Shown here: one piece after another, positions 31,066-37,510 of the stretch
Numbering within the stretch: the first letter of the stretch is position 1
How the letters are laid out: each line of letters starts with the position of its first letter
DNA from: an uncultured Gammaproteobacteria bacterium
GTDB taxonomy: Bacteria; Pseudomonadota; Gammaproteobacteria; Francisellales; CACEW01
Direction of reading: 5' to 3'
DNA length: 37,510 nt
Assembly (NCBI GenBank): GCA_902563055.1
Contig: CACEWE010000017.1
Coordinates: forward strand, 1-37,510
Notes under the pieces: model-generated
What the model was told of the DNA's origin: nothing
What the model saw: only the letters and a program-made list of their open reading frames with translations
The model's database searches: none
Position numbers and translations under genes: made by a program

Positions 31066-31611
31066 ATGCACAAACTTCAACGCGTGAGTAAAATAATGAA
31101 AGTACTTTTTTCAAGCCTTTTATGTCTCTACCCTCTCGCATTAATCTTATTTTGGTTAAACCCACAAACTATGCATTATTACTTGAATGGCTTTCAACTA
31201 AGCTTTCTACCCTATGGCTTAGAAATGCCACAAACTCTCTCAGTAGCAACTATTATATATGCCTTTCTACTGTGTCTTTTACCCACAGCTGTAATGCTTT
31301 GTATCTTTTATTTTACATCAAGGCTCTTTAGCTTATTTGAACAAGGCATCATTTTTTCATTGCGCAATGTCTTATTGATTCGCAATATTGCAATGACGTT
31401 GCTTATTGGTGAATTACTCGTTAATCCAATTTTTAAAGCACTTATAAGCATGCTGCTAAGCTGGCAAAAAGGCCCTGGCGAGAGAGTTTTACAAATAACA
31501 ATTACAGGTCATGACTTTGGTACTATTTTTATATCTATCATTATGTTTATAGCTTCATGGATTATGGCACAAGGCTGTAGTTTAAAGCGCGAACAAGAAT
31601 TAACTATTTAA
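31066..31611 (+). CDS. DUF2975-like membrane protein
   Basis: The 181-residue integral membrane protein has four predicted spans: around residues 13-32, 60-86, 103-125 and 147-169. FTSRLFSLFEQGIIFSLRNVLLIRNIA between spans two and three is typical of DUF2975 proteins. AAGGAG precedes the ATG by 8 bases. Its immediate partner, 10 bases downstream, is a small HTH protein. DUF2975 genes are widely found next to a YozG-like HTH gene, so the pair is a recognised but functionally unknown module, perhaps a membrane sensor and its regulator. It is transcribed from a near-perfect promoter. Confidence 0.75.
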   Translation: MHKLQRVSKIMKVLFSSLLCLYPLALILFWLNPQTMHYYLNGFQLSFLPYGLEMPQTLSVATIIYAFLLCLLPTAVMLCIFYFTSRLFSLFEQGIIFSLRNVLLIRNIAMTLLIGELLVNPIFKALISMLLSWQKGPGERVLQITITGHDFGTIFISIIMFIASWIMAQGCSLKREQELTI

Positions 31612-31621
31612 GGAGAGCACC

Positions 31622-31840
31622 ATGAGTATTATTGTTCACTTAGATATTATGTTAGCAACGAGAAAGATGAAATCAAAAGTTTTAGCTGAAAAAATTGGCA
31701 TTAGCGAACAAAACTTATCGATCCTCAAATCTGGTCGCGCCAAAGCAGTTCGCTTTTCAACCCTAGAGGCTATTTGCCGAGAATTACAATGCCAACCCGG
31801 AGACATTTTGGCTTTTGAAGCCGATGAGCATCAAACGTAA
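31622..31840 (+). CDS. Small HTH regulator (XRE/Cro, YozG-like)
   Basis: The 72-residue protein is little more than one helix-turn-helix domain: LDIMLATRKMKSKVLAEKIG, then ISEQNLSILKSGRAKAVRFSTLEAIC as the DNA-contact region, then RELQCQPGDILAFE. This is the short Cro/C1-type form that accompanies DUF2975 proteins. AAGGAG lies just before the ATG and the upstream gene ends 10 bases earlier, so they form one transcript. It probably binds DNA near its own promoter, but the operator is not identified. Confidence 0.85.
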   Translation: MSIIVHLDIMLATRKMKSKVLAEKIGISEQNLSILKSGRAKAVRFSTLEAICRELQCQPGDILAFEADEHQT

Positions 31841-31854
31841 AACATATACAACAT

Positions 31855-31878
31855 AGTGGGTTTCACCAGGAGCCCACT
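31855..31878. other. Hairpin between converging HTH gene and lon
   Basis: AGTGGG (31855-31860) pairs with CCCACT (31873-31878), extendable by two weaker pairs, with an 8-base loop. It lies between the stop codons of the two convergent genes. No T run follows on either strand, so termination would be weak; it may still be a shared bidirectional terminator. Confidence 0.4.
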
Positions 31879-31893
31879 GCACTATTATGGATT

Positions 31894-34242
31894 TTATGAG
31901 GAAGCTTTACCTTTCGCAAAAGCCACTTTAATAACCTGGTCGATCCACTTGACCGGGATAATGTTTAAATCAGCTTTAACATTATCGGGAACTTCAGAAA
32001 GTTCACGCTCATTATCATCTGGAATCAGTACGGTTTTAATACCACCACGCTTGGCAGCAATGAGTTTTTCTTTTAAGCCACCAATGGGTAATACCTCACC
32101 ACGTAAGGTTATTTCCCCGGTCATGGCAATATCAGCCCGGACTGGTTTTTTAGTCAATTGCGAAATTACCGCAGTGCAAATAGCCGTCCCTGCACTAGGA
32201 CCATCCTTGGGCGTTGCCCCTTCTGGAACATGGACATGGATGTCGTGCTTTTCAAAATAATCTTCGGCAATCTTTAGTTCTTTAGAACGCGAACGCACTA
32301 CGGTAATGGCTGCCTCAATGGATTCTTTCATCACATCACCAAGCTTACCGGTGCGAATAATCTTACCCTTACCAGGAACGGATGCCGTTTCTATTTTAAG
32401 AAGCTCACCGCCCACTTCTGTCCAAGCCAAACCAGTAACCTGACCAACTTGATTATCCTCATCCCTTACACCATAGCGATATTTTTTAACACCAAGGAAA
32501 TCTTCTAAATTCTTTGATGTCACAGAAATTTTCTTCTTGCGTTTGTTCAAAAGTAATTCTTTCACTACCTTACGTGCTACTTTAGCAATTTCACGCTCCA
32601 AGCTTCTCACCCCTGCTTCACGAGAATAGTAACGAATCATGTCAATGACAACCGAATCAGCAAGGCTCATTTCAGATTTTTTCAAACCTGCGGCCTTATA
32701 TGCTCTTGGAATTAAATAGTTTTTAGCAATATGAAACTTCTCGTCTTCAGTATAACCAGGCAGACGAATGATCTCCATACGATCTAAAAGCGGCAATGGT
32801 ATATTTAAGGAATTAGCCGTACACACAAACATTACTTTAGATAAATCACAATCTACCTCTAAGAAGTGATCGTTAAACGCATTGTTCTGAGAAGAGTCTA
32901 GCACTTCTAACATAGCTGAAGCAGGATCACCACGAAAATCAGAAGACATTTTATCAATTTCATCAAACATAAAAAGTGGATTATTCGCACCCGCTTTAGA
33001 CAAGCGCTGTACTACTTTTCCAGGCATCGCCCCAACATAGGTACGCCGGTGACCTCGAATCTCTGCCTCATCATGAACCCCACCAAGAGAAACGCGAACA
33101 AACTCACGTCCCGTTGCCTGTGCAATAGAAGCCCCTAGCGAGGTTTTACCTACCCCTGGCGGCCCTACTAAACATAAGATAGGTCCTTGAATTTTAGAAA
33201 CCCGCTGTTCAACCGCTAAGTATTCAACAATACGCTCTTTCACTTTCTCTAAACCAAAATGGTCATGATCAAGTATTTCCTGCGCTTTGACTATATCTTT
33301 TTTTAATGGACTACTTTTGCTCCATGGAAAGGCTATCATTGCATCAATATAAGAACGAGAAACGGTGGTTTCTGCACTCATTGCTGGCATTTCTTTTAAT
33401 TTTGCCAACTCTGCCATAGTTTTTTCTAAAGCCTCTTTTGGCATCTTGGCTTTTTTAATTTTTCGCTCTAATTCATCAAGATCTGATGCGCCACCTTGCA
33501 CATCACCAAGCTCCTTACGAATTGCTTTCATTTGTTCATGCAACCAATACTCTTTTTGGTTGTCTTCCATCTGACGCTTAACTCGACCATGAATTTTTTT
33601 GTCGATATTCAACTTGTCCATCTGTGCATCGAGCAAGGTCATAAGCTTATCTGCACGTTTTTGTGCATCAACGATCTCTAAAATTTCTTGGCGCTCTTCT
33701 ATTTCCAATTGAATATGCGCTGCAATCGTATCAACCAAACGCGAAGCATTGGTAATTTCTGACATTGCAGCCACCACTTCACTTGGAATCTGACGATTTA
33801 ATTGCACATATTGCTCAAACTGAGCCAATAGAGATTTTACGATTATTTCTTGCTGGGCTTTTTTAACGTTAGATTGCGTATTATTAACCTCAACAGCAAC
33901 GTCAAAATACTTTCTAGCACCATGAGACTTGAGAAACTTCGCGCGGGAAATACCCTCTACCAAAACTTTTAAGCTACCATCTGGTAGACGCAGAATTTGC
34001 AGTATAGACGCCAAAGTACCTTGAGTATACATGTCTTTTATTTTTGGATTATCACATTCTGGATCTTTTTGCGCGACCAAGAATAATTTCTTGTCTAAGG
34101 TCATGGCAACCTCTACCGCTTCGATAGATTTCTTGCGGCCAACAAACAAAGGCACTACCACGTCTGGATAGATTACAACATCTTTTAATGCCACCAATGG
34201 AATATGATCAATCACCATGCTTTCTACCGTTTTACTTGCCAT
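31894..34242 (-). CDS. lon: ATP-dependent protease La (Lon)
   Basis: Cytoplasmic AAA+ serine protease that removes damaged and regulatory proteins. The 782-residue product is full length. It has the N-terminal substrate domain (LVALKDVVIYPDVVVPLFVG), Walker A LVGPPGVGKTSLGA, Walker B LFMFDEIDKMSSDFRGDPAS, and the catalytic serine in TPKDGPSAGTAICTA with the lysine in the following LKEKLIAAKRGGIKT. AAGG lies 8 bases before the ATG. The ATG overlaps the clpX stop by one base (TAATG), so lon is translated from the clpP-clpX transcript. Nothing unusual was seen in the active sites. Confidence 0.97.
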   Translation of the reverse strand: MASKTVESMVIDHIPLVALKDVVIYPDVVVPLFVGRKKSIEAVEVAMTLDKKLFLVAQKDPECDNPKIKDMYTQGTLASILQILRLPDGSLKVLVEGISRAKFLKSHGARKYFDVAVEVNNTQSNVKKAQQEIIVKSLLAQFEQYVQLNRQIPSEVVAAMSEITNASRLVDTIAAHIQLEIEERQEILEIVDAQKRADKLMTLLDAQMDKLNIDKKIHGRVKRQMEDNQKEYWLHEQMKAIRKELGDVQGGASDLDELERKIKKAKMPKEALEKTMAELAKLKEMPAMSAETTVSRSYIDAMIAFPWSKSSPLKKDIVKAQEILDHDHFGLEKVKERIVEYLAVEQRVSKIQGPILCLVGPPGVGKTSLGASIAQATGREFVRVSLGGVHDEAEIRGHRRTYVGAMPGKVVQRLSKAGANNPLFMFDEIDKMSSDFRGDPASAMLEVLDSSQNNAFNDHFLEVDCDLSKVMFVCTANSLNIPLPLLDRMEIIRLPGYTEDEKFHIAKNYLIPRAYKAAGLKKSEMSLADSVVIDMIRYYSREAGVRSLEREIAKVARKVVKELLLNKRKKKISVTSKNLEDFLGVKKYRYGVRDEDNQVGQVTGLAWTEVGGELLKIETASVPGKGKIIRTGKLGDVMKESIEAAITVVRSRSKELKIAEDYFEKHDIHVHVPEGATPKDGPSAGTAICTAVISQLTKKPVRADIAMTGEITLRGEVLPIGGLKEKLIAAKRGGIKTVLIPDDNERELSEVPDNVKADLNIIPVKWIDQVIKVAFAKGKASS

Positions 34243-35522
34243 TATACTGCCTTGAGTTTATCAACCGAAAGTCGCTGTGGTGTTTTTTTACCCGAAATCA
34301 GCAACAATGGTGCCTTATCTTCTTCTATAACCGCTTTATCGATAATAACCCGTTCAACATTTTCCATTCCAGGCAAAAAGAACATCGTATCTAATAAAGC
34401 AAACTCTAAGATAGAACGGAGTCCACGCGCGCCAGTTTTACGAGCAATTGCTTTTTTAGCAATAGCCAAAATTGCCTCATCTTTAAATTCTATCTCTGTT
34501 TCTTCAAATGAAAATAATTTTTTATATTGCTTTACTAGGGCATTTTTGGGCTCTTTAAGAATGCGTACTAAGGCTTCTTCATTTAATTCCTCAAGCGTAG
34601 AAACCACCGGCATACGTCCAACAAACTCCGGGATCAAACCAAACTTCACTAGATCATTAGGCTCGACCTTTGAAATAAGCTCTGCCATAGAAGTTTTGTC
34701 TTTTTCGCCTTTAATGTCGGCGCTAAAGCCCATGCCTGATTGCTCGGTACGTTGCTGGATGATTTTATCTAAGCCCTCAAAGGCGCCACCACAAATAAAG
34801 AGGATATCAGAGGTGTTAACCTGCTCAAACTCTTGCTGTGGATGCTTACGGCCACCTTTAGGAGGAATTGCGGCAGTGGTGCCCTCAATCAGTTTTAACA
34901 AGGCTTGCTGCACCCCTTCACCCGATACATCACGGGTAATAGAAGGATTTTCAGATTTACGGGTAATTTTATCCACTTCATCTATGTAAATAATGCCTTT
35001 TTGCGCTCTATCTACATCGTGATCAGCACTTTGAAGAAGTTTTTGGATGACATTTTCAACATCTTCACCCACATATCCAGCCTCAGTTAAAGTGGTCGCA
35101 TCCGCAATGGCAAATGGTACATTTAACATCCGAGCTAGGGTTTGTGCTAGCAAGGTTTTACCACTACCGGTTGGTCCAATTAATAAGATATTACTTTTTG
35201 AAAGTTCGGTATCATCCTCAGCATCTGGGAAAAATATCCGTTTATAGTGATTATGCACCGCCACTGATAAAACCTTTTTCGCAAATTCTTGGCCAATAAC
35301 GTATTCGTCTAAATGGCTAAAAATTTCCGATGGAGTCATGACATGATCCATAGGATTTTCATCAACACTATTGATAACCTCTTGCTCAATAATGTCGCCA
35401 CATAAAACCACACACTCATCACAAATATAGACCGAAGGTCCTGCAATAAGTTTTTTTACTTCATGCTGCGACTTGCCACAAAAGGAACAATAATGGGTTT
35501 TGCTATCACTTGATTCTTTCAT
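34242..35522 (-). CDS. clpX: ClpXP unfoldase subunit ClpX
   Basis: AAA+ unfoldase that feeds tagged proteins to ClpP. The 426-residue product has a zinc-binding domain with Cys12, Cys15, Cys34 and Cys37 ([13 protein letters not shown]), Walker [20 protein letters not shown], Walker [12 protein letters not shown], the sensor/arginine-finger region, and [11 protein letters not shown]. It sits 13 bases downstream of clpP and overlaps lon by one base. The tig-clpP-clpX-lon order is the standard gammaproteobacterial one. Confidence 0.97.
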   Translation of the reverse strand: MKESSDSKTHYCSFCGKSQHEVKKLIAGPSVYICDECVVLCGDIIEQEVINSVDENPMDHVMTPSEIFSHLDEYVIGQEFAKKVLSVAVHNHYKRIFFPDAEDDTELSKSNILLIGPTGSGKTLLAQTLARMLNVPFAIADATTLTEAGYVGEDVENVIQKLLQSADHDVDRAQKGIIYIDEVDKITRKSENPSITRDVSGEGVQQALLKLIEGTTAAIPPKGGRKHPQQEFEQVNTSDILFICGGAFEGLDKIIQQRTEQSGMGFSADIKGEKDKTSMAELISKVEPNDLVKFGLIPEFVGRMPVVSTLEELNEEALVRILKEPKNALVKQYKKLFSFEETEIEFKDEAILAIAKKAIARKTGARGLRSILEFALLDTMFFLPGMENVERVIIDKAVIEEDKAPLLLISGKKTPQRLSVDKLKAV

Positions 35523-35535
35523 ATTATCCTACTAT

Positions 35536-36180
35536 TTAACTTTTAACGGTTGATTTTTTCTTTTTACTTGGTTTTTTGTCTTCCTGATCTCTTCCCTCAA
35601 AAACATGATCTACCAAACCATATTTTTTAGCTTTCTCTGCTGACATAAAGTGATCACGATCCGTATCGTTGACAATATCTTCTATCTTACGACCGGTATG
35701 CTTGGCAATAATGCTATTGAGCGTATGCTTAACTTCAATAGTATGGCGCGCATGAATTTCAATGTCAGAAGCCTGACCCTGGAAACCACCAAGTGGCTGA
35801 TGAATCATCACTGTAGCATGTGGCAAACAAGCACGCTTTCCAGCAGTACCAGCAGCCAACAAAACCGCACCCATACTCGCTGCTTGACCGATACACAAGG
35901 TGGAAATATCAGGCTTGATATACTGCATAGTATCGTAAATGGCTAAGCCCGCAGTTACCACACCCCCTGGAGAGTGAATATACATATGGATATCTTTATC
36001 AGGGTTTTCTGATTCTAAATACAACAACTGGGCAACTGCAATGCTAGCCATATTGTCGTTAACCTCACCAGAGAGCATGATCACCCGTTCACGCAATAAA
36101 CGTGAAAAGATATCAAAAGAACGCTCCCCACCCCTAGGGGTGTTTTCAATTACCATTGGCACTAATGAATTCAAATCCAT
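35536..36180 (-). CDS. clpP: ClpP protease catalytic subunit
   Basis: Serine protease forming a double heptameric ring. 214 residues: the catalytic triad is visible as Ser102 ([11 protein letters not shown]), His127 (VMIHQPLGG) and Asp176 (TDRDHFMS), each 5 positions later than in the Escherichia coli precursor. The N-terminus ([25 protein letters not shown]) is normal. The C-terminus is lysine/serine-rich (KKKKSTVKS), slightly longer than common forms. It lies 23 bases after tig and 13 before clpX. Confidence 0.97.
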   Translation of the reverse strand: MDLNSLVPMVIENTPRGGERSFDIFSRLLRERVIMLSGEVNDNMASIAVAQLLYLESENPDKDIHMYIHSPGGVVTAGLAIYDTMQYIKPDISTLCIGQAASMGAVLLAAGTAGKRACLPHATVMIHQPLGGFQGQASDIEIHARHTIEVKHTLNSIIAKHTGRKIEDIVNDTDRDHFMSAEKAKKYGLVDHVFEGRDQEDKKPSKKKKSTVKS

Positions 36181-36203
36181 AACTCTATCCTCCCGTTTTT
36201 AAG

Positions 36204-37510
36204 TTAAGCTTGTTTAAACATCGGTGTGTAGCCTTGATCAATAATGTCAAAGAAACCGACTTTTTTCTCTGTCACCTTGGCTGTTTTTAACACTTCATCA
36301 ATTGCCTGAACCTCTAGAACCATTTGCTCTAGCTGATCACGATGCTTTTGATCCTTCATAAAGTTTTCTTTAGCTTCTTTAGGATCTTCATAAGCTTCGG
36401 CAAGCATTTGGGCATTTTCTTCAAATAAGGCATCATCAAGTTTTAAGTTTAATTGCTCGATTAATTGGCTCATTACCATGCTTTTTTTAATATTAGCCGT
36501 CGTTTCAGCCATCATGCCATCAAACTCAGGGCCTGAGAAGTTCATATTTGCAAGCTGTTCATCGCTTAAGTTAAATTGCGATTTCATGCGCTGTTTCATC
36601 ATTTGCTGCTCACGCTCAATCATAGCCTGAGGCACTTCGATATCGTTAAGCGCCACTAGATCGTCAATGACTTTATCTTTAAGCTTGTTTTGCATGTTAA
36701 AACGTAATTCACGCTTCATGTTAGCTTCCACTTGGGCTTTTAATTCATCGATAGAACCCACCTCAAGGGTTTTTGCAAAAGCCGCATCAAGCTTTGGCAA
36801 AGTGGCACGTTCTACTTTTTTAACTTTCACTGCAAATACCACAGGCTTTCCTGCTAAGTCTTTTTGACCATAATCCTTTGGAAAAGTTAGATCCAAAGAG
36901 AACTCATCGTCTTTCTTATGACCCACTAGGCCTTCTTCAAAACCAGGAATGAGGCCTTTAGAGCCAATTTCAACCGCCATATCTGTAGCTGTTCCACCAG
37001 GAAAAACCTTATCGTCAATCTTGCCTTCAATGTCAATTGCAACTTTATCATCTTCAACAATAGCATCTTTTACTTCTTTCCATGTAGCATGCTGCTTTTG
37101 AATGCGCTTTAAAACGCCTTTAGTATCATCAGCCTTCACGGTTGCGGATTGTTTTTCAATTTTAAGTTTATCAAAACCCTCTACCTTAAAAACTGGATAA
37201 ACTTCAAAGTCAGCAACAAATTCTACGTCCTTGCCCGCCTCATTCACTTTCACGTCAATGACAGGCTGAGAAATAGGGACAATTTTCTTCGCTTCTAGAG
37301 ATTTAAAAAAGTCTGCTTCGATTAGGCTCCATACCGCATCATGACGCAGTTGCTTACCATAGCGCTGTTTAATAAGCTTACTTGGCACCTTGCCAGGACG
37401 AAAACCATCGATGCGCGCGTGTTTTGCGGCCTTGGTGATCTGATTTGCAAATTCCTGATCGACTTTCTCTGCTGATAAGGTTGCCGAAATACTGCGTTTT
37501 GCTGCAGAAA
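36204..37510 (-). CDS. tig: Trigger factor (N-terminus cut by window edge)
   Basis: Ribosome-bound chaperone and peptidyl-prolyl isomerase. The frame stays open to base 37508; there is no need for the internal GTG at 37388. Present are the ribosome-binding domain with the signature GFRPGKVPSKLI, the FKBP-like isomerase domain (VAIDIEGKIDDKVFPGGTA, IPGFEEGLVGHKKDDEF), and the C-terminal chaperone arms. These end with MASAYEDP-like LAEAYEDPKEAKENF and KVTEKKVGFFDII. About 435 residues are visible; the first 15 or so are missing. It heads the tig-clpP-clpX-lon block. Confidence 0.96.
   Translation of the reverse strand, partial: SAAKRSISATLSAEKVDQEFANQITKAAKHARIDGFRPGKVPSKLIKQRYGKQLRHDAVWSLIEADFFKSLEAKKIVPISQPVIDVKVNEAGKDVEFVADFEVYPVFKVEGFDKLKIEKQSATVKADDTKGVLKRIQKQHATWKEVKDAIVEDDKVAIDIEGKIDDKVFPGGTATDMAVEIGSKGLIPGFEEGLVGHKKDDEFSLDLTFPKDYGQKDLAGKPVVFAVKVKKVERATLPKLDAAFAKTLEVGSIDELKAQVEANMKRELRFNMQNKLKDKVIDDLVALNDIEVPQAMIEREQQMMKQRMKSQFNLSDEQLANMNFSGPEFDGMMAETTANIKKSMVMSQLIEQLNLKLDDALFEENAQMLAEAYEDPKEAKENFMKDQKHRDQLEQMVLEVQAIDEVLKTAKVTEKKVGFFDIIDQGYTPMFKQA

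Overview
The window reads as a chromosomal segment of a fairly AT-rich gammaproteobacterium. The conserved blocks recX-alaS, tig-clpP-clpX-lon, ribE-ribBA-ribH behind an FMN riboswitch, and bamD are typical of that class. Several genes look suited to life with a eukaryotic host: an SLC34-like Na/phosphate transporter, a Pho84-like phosphate permease, and a few lineage-specific, repeat-bearing, effector-like proteins. I infer a host-associated member of the Legionellales/Coxiellaceae kind. The species cannot be named from the sequence alone.

Layout. 1-2502: a minus-strand run of alaS (partial), recX and a zapG/yhcB-like gene, preceded by two unknown repeat-containing genes. 2774-8446: gloB, then a phosphate-acquisition locus. 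It holds an SLC34-type Na/Pi cotransporter (minus strand), a PHS-family permease behind a well-formed Pho box, phoB, and a phoR-like kinase that has lost its sensor half. 8472-15699: envelope genes (lytic transglycosylase-like lipoprotein, exported PLD-type nuclease, bamD, GT-C glycosyltransferase, LTA-synthase-like phosphotransferase) with one unknown internally duplicated protein. 15780-18285: promoter, FMN riboswitch and ribE-ribBA-ribH. 18126-19341: a small insertion that duplicated the 3' end of ribH and carries an exported gamma-glutamylcyclotransferase-like gene. 19427-21171: an alanine/glycine:Na+ symporter and a small membrane protein. 21240-26946: the glycolysis/pentose-phosphate operon tkt-gap-pgk-pyk (minus strand). 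27206-30383: gcvH and a glycine decarboxylase in which the two subunits of the split GcvPA/GcvPB type are joined in one reading frame. 30416-31840: a broken membrane-protein gene, then a DUF2975/HTH pair. 31894-37510: lon, clpX, clpP and tig (minus strand, tig truncated by the window edge).

Points most worth a second look: (1) the phosphate island with two transporter types best known from eukaryotes, under an apparent PhoB site and a sensorless PhoR; (2) the ribH 137-bp direct repeat (136/137 identical) bracketing a cargo gene without any visible integrase; (3) the GcvPA-GcvPB fusion; (4) a disordered protein with an N-myristoylation-like start and tyrosines in SH2-docking-like contexts, a possible host-directed scaffold; (5) an unknown protein with a recent in-frame 93-bp duplication. 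No tRNA, rRNA, CRISPR array, insertion sequence or phage gene was seen.
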